Shown here one piece after another: positions 8,107-16,717 of a DNA stretch of 42,473 nt (within the stretch, counting starts at the first letter, position 1; every line of letters begins with the position of its first letter). The DNA lies in assembly GCA_012517815.1 (NCBI GenBank), contig JAAYUF010000065.1, positions 1 through 42,473 on the forward strand, in the 5' to 3' direction. The notes below the pieces were generated by a model. That model was not told the origin of the DNA. It did not search any database and saw only the letters and a list, made by a program, of their open reading frames with translations. Source of the DNA: Clostridiales bacterium (GTDB lineage Bacteria; Bacillota; Clostridia; Christensenellales; Aristaeellaceae). The position numbers and the translations under genes were made by a program.

Positions 8107-9252
8107 ATGAGGAAGTTTCTTGCGGCCGTTCTTTCCATGATGCTTCTCGCGAGCCTGATCGTCCTGCCCGCGTCCGCCGAGGAAGCGGTCACGATGGACA
8201 ACATCAAAATCGGCTTTGTGCACGTGTCCGATCCCAGCGACATGGGCTACACCTACAACCATGACCTGGGCACCAAGGCCATGCAGGCCGCCCTGGGGCT
8301 GGCCGACGACCAGATCATCAACAAGTACAACGTCCCTGAAACCGACGAATGCGCGGACGCTCTTCAGGAACTGATCGACGATGGCTGCACCATCATCTTC
8401 GGCACCAGCTTCGGTTTTGAAAACTACATGCTGGCCGCCGCCGAGGAAAACCCGGATGTGGAATTCTGCCACGCCACGGGTTTTCAGGCTGCCGGTTCCG
8501 GCCTGGCCAACATGCACAACTACTTTGGCAAGATCTTTGAAGCCCGCTACCTGAGCGGCGTGGTCGCCGGCATGAAGAGCCTGGAGATCAAGAACAACAT
8601 GCTGGGCTACGTGACCGCCATGCCGTTTGCGGAGTGCATCAGCGGCTTCACCAGCTTCTACCTGGGCGCCAAGAGCGTCAACCCCGACGTGACCATGAAG
8701 GTCATGTACACCAACTCCTGGAACGATCCCACCAAGGAAGCCCAGGTTGCGCAGGCGCTGATCGATCAGGGCTGCGGCATCCTCAGCCAGCACTGCGATT
8801 CCACCGCCACCGCCACCACCTGCGAAGCCAACAAGGTGTTCCACGTGGGCTACAACTCCTCCATGATCTCCGTCGCCCCCAACGCCTCGCTGACCAGCGC
8901 CGTGTGGGACTGGTCCGCGTACCTGATCTTCGCGGTCAACAGCGTTGTGGCCGGCGAAGCCATCCCGGCTGACTGGGCGGGCGATCTGGCCAGCGGCATG
9001 TGCGACCTTAGCGAAATCAACGAAGCCATCGCCGCCCCGGGTACCGACGAAGCCGTGGAAACGGCCCGCGCGGGCATCCTCTCGGGCGACCTGAAGGTGT
9101 TTGCGGGCCCGCTGACCGGCGCCGGCAAAAACTATGACGGTTCCGACGCGACCATCGAGCTGAAGGCCGACGAATTCTTCGACGAGTCCGGCTCGCAGTC
9201 CGCGCCTTCCTGGAACTACATCATCCCCGGCGTTGAGGTGATCGGCGAATAA
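8107..9252 (+). CDS. Nucleoside-binding protein of an ABC transporter (BMP/PnrA family)
   Basis: Extracellular substrate-binding protein that delivers nucleosides to the permease encoded downstream. The 381-residue protein fits the BMP family: KIGFVHVSDPSDMGYTYNHD near the N-terminus, IIFGTSFGFENYM, then HATGF, NYFGKIFEARYLSGVVAGM and GYVTAMPFAECISGF. The signal peptide MRKFLAAVLSMMLLASLIVL ends PASAEEA and looks like a signal peptidase I site. The lipobox Cys usual for Gram-positive binding proteins is missing. The ATG at 8107 has GGAGGG just upstream. First gene of the operon, followed by a hairpin (9269-9311), which may raise its level relative to the permease genes. Confidence 0.92.
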   Translation: MRKFLAAVLSMMLLASLIVLPASAEEAVTMDNIKIGFVHVSDPSDMGYTYNHDLGTKAMQAALGLADDQIINKYNVPETDECADALQELIDDGCTIIFGTSFGFENYMLAAAEENPDVEFCHATGFQAAGSGLANMHNYFGKIFEARYLSGVVAGMKSLEIKNNMLGYVTAMPFAECISGFTSFYLGAKSVNPDVTMKVMYTNSWNDPTKEAQVAQALIDQGCGILSQHCDSTATATTCEANKVFHVGYNSSMISVAPNASLTSAVWDWSAYLIFAVNSVVAGEAIPADWAGDLASGMCDLSEINEAIAAPGTDEAVETARAGILSGDLKVFAGPLTGAGKNYDGSDATIELKADEFFDESGSQSAPSWNYIIPGVEVIGE

Positions 9253-9268
9253 CCTCAGGCGCTAAAAC

Positions 9269-9311
9269 GGGCTGCCGCCGCCACGATTTCCGTCGTGGGC
9301 GGCGGCAGCCC
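9269..9311 (+). terminator. Hairpin between binding-protein and ATPase genes
   Basis: GGGCTGCCGCCGCCACGA (9269-9286) pairs with TCGTGGGCGGCGGCAGCCC (9293-9311), with one bulged base and a small loop. The following TCTTCTGGTTATT is a weak T-tract. Position and weakness suggest a leaky terminator or mRNA-stabilising stem that keeps binding-protein expression above that of the membrane complex. Confidence 0.65.
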
Positions 9312-9433
9312 TCTTCTGGTTATTGGCCCCGCGAAACCGCCCCGACGGGCGCCCTCGCGCCGGACCGACGATCGCGCGCCCGCAAACGGCGCGCGGCCGT
9401 CGGTTCAGTCGAGCATAAAGGAGTGACGGCCCC

Positions 9434-11002
9434 TTGAAACCTAACGCGCAGCCGGACGTGACCAAAGCCGTGGAGATGCGCAACATCACCAAGACCTTTG
9501 GGCCTGTCGTCGCCAACGACCGGGTATGCCTGACGCTGGAAAAGGGCGAGATTCTGGCGCTGCTGGGCGAGAACGGCAGCGGGAAAACCACCCTGATGAA
9601 CATGCTCTCCGGCATCTACCTGCAGGACAGCGGCGAGATACTGGTGTGCAACCGGCCCGTGACCATCCGCTCCCCCAAGGACGCCTACGCCCTGGGCATC
9701 GGGATGATCCACCAGCATTTCAAGCTTGTGGATGTGCTCACGGCGGCCGAAAACATCGTGCTGGGGCTCAAGGGCGGCCATACCGTCAACCGCCGGGAGA
9801 TCAACGCCCGGGTAAGGGAAATCGCCGGGCGGTACGGCTTTGACATCGACCCCGCAAAGAAAATCTACAACATGTCCGTCTCCGAAAAGCAGACGGTGGA
9901 GATCATCAAGGCGCTCTACCGCGGCGCGGACATCCTGATCCTGGACGAACCGACCGCCGTATTGACCCCGCAGGAGACCACCAAGCTCTTCGCGGTGCTG
10001 CGCATGATGAAGGCGCACGGCAAGAGCATCATCATCATCACCCACAAGCTGGGCGAGGTGATGGAGATTTCCGACCGGGTGGCGATCCTGCGCAAGGGCG
10101 AATACATCGCGACCGTCCGCACGGCGGAAACCACCCGGCAGGACCTGACCGAAATGATGGTCGGCCGCCGCGTGAAGCTGGAAATCGACCGCCCGGTTTG
10201 CCCCAGGGGGGACCGCAAGCTGCACGTGACCGGGCTTACGTGCGTAAGCCGCGAGGGCGTTACCAAGCTCAAGGACGTCGCGCTGGACGCGTTCGGCGGC
10301 GAAATTCTGGGCGTTGCGGGCGTGGCCGGCAGCGGGCAGAAGGAGCTGTGCGAGACCATCACCGGCCTCAAGCCCATTCAGGCGGGCAGCATCCTGTACC
10401 GCTACACCCGCGGCGGGGCTACGGTGGAGGAAAACATCGCCGGCATGAGCGCCGACAAGATCGCCCAGCGTGGCATTTCCCTGGCGTTCGTGCCGGAGGA
10501 TCGGCTGGGCATGGGGCTGGTGGCCAACATGAACATCGTGGATAACGTGATCCTGCGCAGCTATCAGGAAAACGCCGGGATGCTCATCAACCGCAAGAAA
10601 TACCGCCCCGTGTGCGAAAACATGATCCGCGAACTGGATATCGTGACCCCGGGGCTTTCCACGCCGGTGCGCCGGCTTTCCGGCGGCAACGTGCAAAAGG
10701 TGCTGCTGGGCCGCGAGATCCTGAGCCGCCCGCAGGTGCTCATCTGCGCCTACCCCGTGCGCGGGCTGGACATCGTGAGCAGCTACCGCATCTACGCCCT
10801 GCTCAACGCTGAAAAGCAGAAGGGCAACGCCGTGATCTTCATCGGCGAGGATCTGGATGTGCTGATGGATATTTCCGATCGCATCCTGGTGCTCTGCGGC
10901 GGGCAGGTCAGCGGGGTTGTCGATCCCCGGGCGAGCACCAAGGAAGAAATCGGCCTGATGATGACCCGCATCGGCCGGGAGAAGGTGGGTGGTATCGCGT
11001 GA
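9434..11002 (+). CDS. Nucleoside ABC transporter ATP-binding protein (two NBDs)
   Basis: Cytoplasmic ATPase that powers nucleoside uptake. The 522-residue protein holds two fused nucleotide-binding domains. NBD1 (about 12-245) has Walker A GENGSGKT, signature-like MSVSEKQTVEI and Walker B ILILDEPTAVLTP. NBD2 (about 255-515) has the degenerate Walker A GVAGSGQKE, the signature LSGGNVQKV and a Walker B region without the DE pair (CAYPVRGLDI), as is common in this family. The start is TTG at 9434, 10 bases after AAAGGAG; the next in-frame ATG is at 9476 without a good site. The stop overlaps the next gene's GTG (GTGA), so the two are translationally coupled. Confidence 0.93.
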   Translation: MKPNAQPDVTKAVEMRNITKTFGPVVANDRVCLTLEKGEILALLGENGSGKTTLMNMLSGIYLQDSGEILVCNRPVTIRSPKDAYALGIGMIHQHFKLVDVLTAAENIVLGLKGGHTVNRREINARVREIAGRYGFDIDPAKKIYNMSVSEKQTVEIIKALYRGADILILDEPTAVLTPQETTKLFAVLRMMKAHGKSIIIITHKLGEVMEISDRVAILRKGEYIATVRTAETTRQDLTEMMVGRRVKLEIDRPVCPRGDRKLHVTGLTCVSREGVTKLKDVALDAFGGEILGVAGVAGSGQKELCETITGLKPIQAGSILYRYTRGGATVEENIAGMSADKIAQRGISLAFVPEDRLGMGLVANMNIVDNVILRSYQENAGMLINRKKYRPVCENMIRELDIVTPGLSTPVRRLSGGNVQKVLLGREILSRPQVLICAYPVRGLDIVSSYRIYALLNAEKQKGNAVIFIGEDLDVLMDISDRILVLCGGQVSGVVDPRASTKEEIGLMMTRIGREKVGGIA

Positions 11003-12132
11003 CGCATGCCCACGATCCCTTTGTGCGCGTGGTCAAGCGCACCAATATTGAGCGCAGCAAGGTGGTGCTGTTCCGGCTGACGGCGCTTGTGGGCGCGCTG
11101 CTGGCGGGCGCGCTGCTGGTGGCGCTGCTGGGGTACGATCCCGCGCAGATGTACGGGGATATGGTTTCCGGCGCCATCAAGGGCTTCATCGGCGTCAACA
11201 AGAAGGGCGTGCTGGCGTTCACCAACGCCTCGCAGGCGACCATCAAGATCATGACCCTGCTGCTGGTTTCCGCGCTGGGCCTCACGATGGCGTTCAAGAT
11301 GCGCTTTTGGAACATCGGCGGGGAAGGCCAGATTCTGGTAGGCGCCATTTGCAGTTCCTATGTCGCCATCCAGTTTGGCGACACGTGGCCCCAGTGGCTG
11401 ATCCTGCCGGCCATGTTCCTGGCGGGCTGCGTGGGTGGCGGGCTGTACGGGCTGCTGCCGGCCATCTTCAAGGCCAGGTGGGGCACCAATGAAACGCTGT
11501 TTACGCTGATGCTCAACTACATCGCGCTTAACTTCATCACCTACCTGCAATACCAGCCGTCCTGGCAGATCACCGGCACCTCCTTCCCCAAGATCCGCGA
11601 TTTTGCGGACAGCACCCAGCTGCCGGGCGTGCTGGGGGTGCACATCGGGTGGATCATCGCGCTGCTTCTGGCGGTGCTGGTGTACCTCTACTTCGCCAAA
11701 ACCAAGCAGGGCTACGAGATCACCGTGGTGGGCGAATCCGCCAACACGGCGCGCTACGCGGGCATGAACGTGACCCGCATCATCCTGCGCACAATGTTCA
11801 TCTCCGGCGCCATCTGCGGTTTCGCGGGCTTTTTGCAGGTGTCGGGCGCGGACGGGACGCTCACCACCGACACCGCCGGGGGCGCGGGCTTCACGGCCAT
11901 CACGGTGGCGTGGCTGGCCGGGATGAACCCGCTTTTGATGATCGTCTACTCGTTCTTCATCGCCATTCTGGAGCGCGGCTCCAACCGCATCCAGACGACG
12001 ATGGGCATCCCCAAATCGGCCGCCGACATGCTCATCGGCATCATCCTTTTCTTCATGCTTGGCGTTGAGTTCTTCATCAACTACAGGCTGGTATTCCGCG
12101 CGCGGCACAGGAAGGAGGAGGCGGCGGCATGA
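10999..12132 (+). CDS. Nucleoside ABC transporter permease (first subunit)
   Basis: Integral membrane subunit of the BPD_transp_2 family, NupP-like, 377 residues. It has about nine hydrophobic segments, the GTNETLFTLMLNYIALNFITYL region and the FKMRFWNIGGEGQILVGAI motif typical of the larger permease of this transporter class. The C-terminal GGAGFTAITVAWLAGMNP and GIPKSAADMLIGIILF segments also fit. Translation starts at a GTG overlapping the ATPase stop codon. Its own stop overlaps the next gene's ATG (ATGA). Confidence 0.92.
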   Translation: MTHAHDPFVRVVKRTNIERSKVVLFRLTALVGALLAGALLVALLGYDPAQMYGDMVSGAIKGFIGVNKKGVLAFTNASQATIKIMTLLLVSALGLTMAFKMRFWNIGGEGQILVGAICSSYVAIQFGDTWPQWLILPAMFLAGCVGGGLYGLLPAIFKARWGTNETLFTLMLNYIALNFITYLQYQPSWQITGTSFPKIRDFADSTQLPGVLGVHIGWIIALLLAVLVYLYFAKTKQGYEITVVGESANTARYAGMNVTRIILRTMFISGAICGFAGFLQVSGADGTLTTDTAGGAGFTAITVAWLAGMNPLLMIVYSFFIAILERGSNRIQTTMGIPKSAADMLIGIILFFMLGVEFFINYRLVFRARHRKEEAAA

Positions 12133-13136
12133 GCTACGGCATCACCAACATCCTCAATTTTTTAAACATGGCCGTGCTGGCCAGCGCGCCGCTCCTGCTG
12201 GCGACGCTGGGCGAAATCCTGACGGAAAAATCCGGCAACCTGAACCTGGGCGTGGAGGGCATGATGTTCATGGGCGCCATCGCGAGCCTGGGCGCGGCGT
12301 ACAGCTACGAGCAGGCCGTGACGCTCGCGGGCGGGATGCCTTCCCCGCTGCTCGCCACGCTGATCGCCGCGGGCGCGGCGGCGGCGGCCGGGGCGCTGGG
12401 CGCGTTGATCTACGCGTTTCTGGTGGTCACGCTGCGGGCCAACCAGAACGTGACGGGCCTGACGCTCACAATCTTCGGCACGGGTTTCGCCAACTTCTTC
12501 GGAGAGCTGATCGGCAAGCAGGCGGGCGGCTTTGTGCAGGTTTCCGCGGCGACCAAGGCGATGTTTGGCAATCTGGATATGGGCGCGCTGTCGCAGATTC
12601 CGGTGCTGGGCCCGCTGTTGTTCCGGTATAACTGGATGGTGTATTTCGGGTTGGTGGCGATGCTTGTGATGGCCTGGTTCCTGGGCCGCAGCCGCCGCGG
12701 GCTCAACCTGCGGGCCGTGGGCGAGAACCCGGCCACCGCGGATGCCGCGGGCGTGAACGTGGCGCGCTATAAGTACATGGCAACCATCGCGGGCGGCGCG
12801 CTGTGCGGCCTGGGCGGGATGTACATCTCCATGTCGTCCACGGCGTGCGCGGGCGTGTGGGTGCACAACTGCGTCAACGGCTACGGCTGGCTGGCGGTCG
12901 CGCTGGTGATCTTTGCCACGTGGAGCCCGACGCGCGCGTGGCTGTGCGGGCTGGTGTTCGGCGGGCTGCTGGTGGTGCGCAACTATTACCCGATTCCCGG
13001 GCTGCCGATGCAAATCTATTCGATGTTCCCCTATATCGCAACAATCCTGGTGCTGGTGTTTGCGAGCATCCGGCAGGTGAAGGAGCACGCCCAGCCCGCG
13101 AGCTGCGGCCTGAACTATTTCCGGGAAGAACGATAG
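12129..13136 (+). CDS. Nucleoside ABC transporter permease (second subunit)
   Basis: The 335-residue second permease, NupQ-like. It shows LLATLGEILTEKSGNLNLGV followed by EGMMFMGAI, which is the strongest signature of this subunit, then LTIFGTGFANFFGE, NLRAVGENPATADAAGVNV and GGMYISMSSTACAGVWV. About eight to nine membrane segments. It is the last gene of the operon: the ATG at 12129 overlaps the previous stop by four bases and a strong terminator follows at 13304-13343. With the binding protein and ATPase it makes a complete importer. Confidence 0.92.
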   Translation: MSYGITNILNFLNMAVLASAPLLLATLGEILTEKSGNLNLGVEGMMFMGAIASLGAAYSYEQAVTLAGGMPSPLLATLIAAGAAAAAGALGALIYAFLVVTLRANQNVTGLTLTIFGTGFANFFGELIGKQAGGFVQVSAATKAMFGNLDMGALSQIPVLGPLLFRYNWMVYFGLVAMLVMAWFLGRSRRGLNLRAVGENPATADAAGVNVARYKYMATIAGGALCGLGGMYISMSSTACAGVWVHNCVNGYGWLAVALVIFATWSPTRAWLCGLVFGGLLVVRNYYPIPGLPMQIYSMFPYIATILVLVFASIRQVKEHAQPASCGLNYFREER

Positions 13137-13202
13137 GCCGGTGAGATAAGACGGGCCCGCGGGCGGGGCCCCTGTGCGGCCACGGGGCGGGTCACATGCC
13201 AG

Positions 13203-13277
13203 GCGATGGGACGGCACCCTCTGCGCGGCGATGGGGATGGGCCTTTTGCGCTGCGATGGGCACGGCCCCCGGTGCGT
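13203..13277. repeat. Three tandem 25-bp degenerate repeats
   Basis: Units at 13203-13227, 13228-13252 and 13253-13277 each begin GCGATGGG and end near TGCGCG, TGCGCT or TGCGTT. The middle of each unit varies. They lie in the 3' region of the nucleoside transporter operon, before its terminator. Confidence 0.8.
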
Positions 13278-13303
13278 TACGATCATCAGGCCATGAACAA
13301 CGG

Positions 13304-13343
13304 TGAACCTGTGCGCTGACCGGCGCACAGGTTCATTTTTGTT
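13304..13343 (+). terminator. Strong rho-independent terminator of the nucleoside operon
   Basis: TGAACCTGTGCGC (13304-13316) pairs perfectly with GCGCACAGGTTCA (13323-13335) around a six-base loop, followed by TTTTTGTT. This is the clearest terminator in the window. Confidence 0.92.
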
Positions 13344-13753
13344 CCAGGCATGCCGCATTCTAGCGCCGCGTTCTACGGTTTCAAATCAGGAACGCTGCAA
13401 TCTCCCGTCGATTCTGTCCCAAAGCTTCATTGCGAAAGCCCGACGCAGTCCCGCGATGCTTTCGCTCCTCGTCACAGATGAAACTCGCTCCCGACCCCTG
13501 TCGATTCCCGAACAAAAATCGCAGTACGCGACGTTCGCGCCGCTGCGCGCGCGCCGCATTGCATAATGGCTTGGCGGCCTGTCAAACGCTTCCCGCGGCG
13601 CGCGGGCCTGTCCCGTCCCAGGAAACCCCGCTGAACCCCGGAGCCCCGGTTTGCCCAAAGGCAACCGCCGGTTCGGGAGGAAACGCGGGCGCGCGGTGAA
13701 CGCCTGCCTCTCCTGCGGCGCCCGGCCCAAAGCGCGCAGCGCAATCCGCCATG
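13344..13753. other. Intergenic region between operon terminator and MATE gene
   Basis: No gene is supported. The stretch 13380-13565 is lower in GC than its surroundings and has long open frames on both strands without a recognisable protein. It could be a separate intergenic element. The remainder is GC-rich and featureless, and no terminator for the leftward MATE gene is evident. Confidence 0.4.
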
Positions 13754-15133
13754 CTACGGGGTCGGCTCCGGGCCGGCCGGGGCCTCCTCCCGGGTGACCT
13801 TTTTCACCCACCGGTAGCTGTTCACCTGCCACAGCGCCACAAAGCACTTGAGCACCTGATCCATCTTGAGGCAGCAAAACACCAGCACGGGATTCCAATG
13901 AAACGCGAACGCGGCCAGCGCGCCGGCAGGCAGCACCAGCCCCCACATGAAAACAAGATCGTTATAGAACACAAACTTCGTATTGCCCCCGCCCCGCACA
14001 ATGCCCGTCAGCGAAGGGTTCTGGTAGGCCGTGCCCACCACCGTAACGCTCAGCACAATCATGAAGGCGTCCGCCATCCCGAGCGCCTCGGGCGAAACGG
14101 CGTACAGGGAAAGGATCGCCCCCCTGAGTAAAAACAGCGTCGCGCCGGAGATCACGCCGACGGCCAGGTACAGCCATTGCAGCGTTTGCACATACTCCCG
14201 CAGCTTACGGGTATCCCCGCTGCCCACCACCTTGCCTACCAGCACGCTGCTGGCGGAGGCGCTGCCGTAGGTCACCACCGTGATCAGCTGGAACAGCGAG
14301 TTGGCGATGGCGTTCGCGGCGATCGCGTCGGAACCCAGGCGGCCCAGGATGGCGGTCTGCAACAGCATCGCCACCCCCCAGCTGAAACAGGCCAGCAGCA
14401 CGGGGGTGCCGTACCGGCGGTAATCGCTCAGCAGCGCCCGGTCGAGCTTCTTCCAGTACTGGGGGGTCAGGGCCAGCCTGCGATCCGTGCGGCAGGTGAA
14501 GTAAACCACCACGCCGCACTCCGTAACGCGCGCCAGCAGCGTGGCCATGGCGGCGCCCTGCGCGCCCATGCGCGGAAAGCCGAGCTTGCCGAAGATCAGC
14601 ACCCAGTTGAGCACGATGTTTACGCACAGTCCGCTCACCGACGCGCGGATGCCCACGGATACGTTTTCAATGCTGCGCTGAGCCGCCAGAAGCACCATCG
14701 TCACGCTGAAAAACGGATAGCTGAGCGCGATCACGCGCATATAGACGGCGCCCTGCGCGATGGCGCCCGCGTCGCCCGTCAGCAGGGACAGCGTCGCTTC
14801 CGGCAGCCAGCGCGCAACGCCGAAGAACAGGGCCGCGAGGCTCAGCGCAAACAGCAGGGTGATCGCGAGCACGCGGCGGATCGGCTCCAGCCGGCGGGTG
14901 CCCCAATACTGGGAGGCGATGACCATCATGCCGTCCCCAAGGCCCGTCGCCAGCATCTGGAGCAGGAACTGCACCTGATTGGCCAGCGCCACGCCGGAGA
15001 GCGCGTCCTGCGAGTAGGCGCCGATCATCACATTGTCCGCCAGCCCCACCAGACAGGCCACCACGTTCTGCGTGGCGATGAAGCCCGTCAGGCGGATGAT
15101 CTGCCGATAAAACTGTCTGTCCCTTGTGATCAT
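13754..15133 (-). CDS. MATE family multidrug/metabolite exporter
   Basis: Twelve-helix membrane antiporter of the NorM/DinF superfamily, 459 residues, expected to export small molecules using a cation gradient. Characteristic pieces are FIATQNVVACLVGLADNVMI at the start, GDGMMVIASQYWG, SVGIRASVSGLCVNIVLNW, MGAQGAAMATLLARVTEC and GIVRGGGNTKFVFYNDL. I place the start at 15133 (MITRDRQFYRQ) rather than 15160: the promoter at 15176-15204 would leave almost no leader for the earlier ATG, and relatives begin near this point. Neither ATG has a strong ribosome binding site. Substrate unknown. Confidence 0.9.
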   Translation of the reverse strand: MITRDRQFYRQIIRLTGFIATQNVVACLVGLADNVMIGAYSQDALSGVALANQVQFLLQMLATGLGDGMMVIASQYWGTRRLEPIRRVLAITLLFALSLAALFFGVARWLPEATLSLLTGDAGAIAQGAVYMRVIALSYPFFSVTMVLLAAQRSIENVSVGIRASVSGLCVNIVLNWVLIFGKLGFPRMGAQGAAMATLLARVTECGVVVYFTCRTDRRLALTPQYWKKLDRALLSDYRRYGTPVLLACFSWGVAMLLQTAILGRLGSDAIAANAIANSLFQLITVVTYGSASASSVLVGKVVGSGDTRKLREYVQTLQWLYLAVGVISGATLFLLRGAILSLYAVSPEALGMADAFMIVLSVTVVGTAYQNPSLTGIVRGGGNTKFVFYNDLVFMWGLVLPAGALAAFAFHWNPVLVFCCLKMDQVLKCFVALWQVNSYRWVKKVTREEAPAGPEPTP

Positions 15134-15175
15134 GTTCAACGACCGTTTCTGCCGCCTCATCTGCGCGGCGCTACC

Positions 15176-15204
15176 ATCCTAGCACGCCGCTTGCCCTTGC
15201 GCAA
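15176..15204 (-). promoter_or_regulatory. Promoter of the MATE gene
   Basis: On the minus strand TTGCGC (15204-15199) and TAGGAT (15181-15176) are 17 bases apart. The expected transcript start near 15169 favours the ATG at 15133. Confidence 0.55.
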
Positions 15205-15327
15205 GTCATTCGGGCGCGGTTTTGGGCATTTCCCACAGGCGGGTTCGACCGCCCGGATGCGCGTCCCGGGAAGGGCTGTTGCGCAGATCGGGCTTTGGGC
15301 GTGCGGCTAGCGTTTGCGCGCACATCC

Positions 15328-15452
15328 CGCGCGGCGCGTCGTCGGCGCTCCGCAGGGCGGGCGCGCGAGGCGCGGCGCTTTCCCCAGCGGCAGGCCGCCT
15401 TGCAACGTTGGTGCCGCGCGGCGGGAGCGCGCGGCGCGTCGTCGGCGCTCCG
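15328..15452. repeat. Paired 25-bp direct repeat
   Basis: Identical 25-base copies at 15328-15352 and 15428-15452 (CGCGCGGCGCGTCGTCGGCG plus CTCCG), exactly 100 bases apart, in the divergent non-coding region between the MATE and aldolase genes. The rest of 15205-15600 shows no gene. Confidence 0.85.
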
Positions 15453-15606
15453 AAAGGGAGGCGCCTGGCGGGCTTGCTTGCGCTTCGTTTTTTCAGAAGC
15501 TGGAAACATCGGGAGGGTGCTTTGCAGGGGAGCGGCGCGGCGCTCTCCCGCGTGCATGAAGGCAACGCGGCACGCGCCCGCGCGGCGGGGACGCCGCCGC
15601 TCCGGC

Positions 15607-15635
15607 TTGCGCTTTGCGCCCCCCTGATGTATCAT
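15607..15635 (+). promoter_or_regulatory. Promoter of the aldolase gene
   Basis: TTGCGC (15607-15612) and TATCAT (15630-15635) with a 17-base spacer, 80 bases ahead of the start codon. The leader can form a stem GCATGGC (15653-15659) with GCCATGC (15683-15689). Confidence 0.55.
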
Positions 15636-15714
15636 GAGAAAAACGTTGGCCCGCATGGCGCGGCCCTGCCGCGACCCTGCCGGCCATGCGCCTCGCCGCG
15701 CCAAGGAGGGTGTC

Positions 15715-16407
15715 ATGCAATACCTGTTGGATACCGCCAACCTCGACCAGATCCGGGAATGCTTCGACCTCTACCCCATCGAGGGCGTCACCACCAACCC
15801 AAGCATCCTCAAAGCGGAAGGGGACGTGCCCCTCGGCGCGCATTTGCGGGCAATCCGCGCGCTGTGCGGCCCGACCCGCTCGCTGCACGTGCAGCTGCTG
15901 GCCCGCGACAGCGACGGGCTGCTAGGGGAAGCAGCGCGCGTCGCCGCGCTGCTGGGGCCGGAAACCTACGTAAAAATTCCCGTTACGGAGCAGGGGCTCA
16001 AGGCCATCCGCCTGCTTAAGGCGCGGGGCGTGCGGGTGACCGCCACGTCCGTCTATTCGCTGGCGCAGGGGCTTCTGGCCGTCGCGGCCGGCGCGGATTA
16101 CCTGGCCCCCTACTGCAACCGCATGGAGGCGCTGGAGATCGATTTTCGCAACGTCATCGAGGATTTGCGCGCGCTGATCGACCGGGACGGCTACGCTACG
16201 CGCATCGTAGCCGCGAGCTTCAAAAACATGGGGCAGGTGAACGACGCGCTGGCGTGCGGCGCGCACGCCGTGACCCTCGCGCCCGATCTGCTGCGCGCGC
16301 CGTGCGCTTCCCCGCTGGTGCGGGACACGGTGAGCGCGTTTGAGAAAGACTTCGCGATCGGGCATGGCGCACAGGACCTGATCGGCGCGCTGGAGGAAGG
16401 CGTCTGA
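15715..16407 (+). CDS. Transaldolase-like fructose-6-phosphate aldolase
   Basis: A small class I aldolase of the transaldolase family (FSA/TalC type), 230 residues. It should either cleave fructose-6-phosphate to dihydroxyacetone and glyceraldehyde-3-phosphate or act as a transaldolase in the pentose phosphate pathway. It shows EGVTTNPSILKAEG, the Schiff-base strand VKIPVTEQG with Lys87, TATSVYSLAQGLLAVAAGAD and YLAPYCNRM. The tail has AASFKNMGQV. The ATG at 15715 follows CAAGGAGGG; longer frames to 15634 lack a site. The Tyr in APYCNR resembles FSA more than true transaldolase, but activity cannot be settled from sequence. Confidence 0.92.
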   Translation: MQYLLDTANLDQIRECFDLYPIEGVTTNPSILKAEGDVPLGAHLRAIRALCGPTRSLHVQLLARDSDGLLGEAARVAALLGPETYVKIPVTEQGLKAIRLLKARGVRVTATSVYSLAQGLLAVAAGADYLAPYCNRMEALEIDFRNVIEDLRALIDRDGYATRIVAASFKNMGQVNDALACGAHAVTLAPDLLRAPCASPLVRDTVSAFEKDFAIGHGAQDLIGALEEGV

Positions 16408-16430
16408 TACGGTTTCAGTCCTTAGCGCTT

Positions 16431-16560
16431 CCTTACTTACGGCGCTTCTCTCCCGTGCCTTCGTCGCGCAAGCTCGGTATCGCCCCGCTACGCCTTCGCT
16501 CCCGGTGCGCGTCACGGAAGATTCACCCTCGTGAGCTTGGGTGCAGTCATGGATTCCCAT
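16431..16560 (-). repeat. Intergenic palindromic repeat, copy C (inverted)
   Basis: Reverse complement of the element at 4601-4725: TCTCCCGTGCCTTCGTCGCG, CAAGCTCGG, CGCCCCGCTACGCC, then GTCACGGAAG and CTCGTGAGCTT. It lies directly after the aldolase gene. Confidence 0.75.
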
Positions 16561-16645
16561 CGTAGCAACCCCCCTGCGCCTTCGCTTCCGCTCCCCGGCA
16601 CGGAAGAATCGCCCTCGTGAGCTTCGGCGGTTTCCTGAATGGAAA
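16561..16645 (-). repeat. Intergenic palindromic repeat, copy D (partial)
   Basis: A second, partial copy in tandem with copy C: CTGCGCCTTCGCTTCCGCTC, CGGCACGGAAGAATCGCC and CTCGTGAGCTTCGG repeat the right half of copy C about 90 bases on. Confidence 0.65.
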
Positions 16646-16671
16646 CCGCAGGACCCGGCCCGCAACGCAAA

Positions 16672-16710
16672 GCGAGCCCCGCGGAGAATCCGTCGGGGCT
16701 CGCCATTTTT
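16672..16710 (+). terminator. Terminator between convergent aldolase and mscL genes
   Basis: GCGAGCCCC (16672-16680) pairs with GGGGCTCGC (16695-16703), followed by CATTTTT. Read leftward, the stem is followed by TTTGCG, so it may also end mscL transcripts. Confidence 0.8.
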
Positions 16711-16717
16711 AATCGTT

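Noticed and set aside
13386..13946. Leftward frame extending from the MATE 3' region
   Set aside because: Its upstream half overlaps the certain MATE gene in another frame and the rest shows no domain.
15222..15262. Possible tRNA T-arm (GGCGG-GTTCGA-CCGCC)
   Set aside because: The loop is six bases rather than seven and no acceptor, D or anticodon arm can be paired around it.
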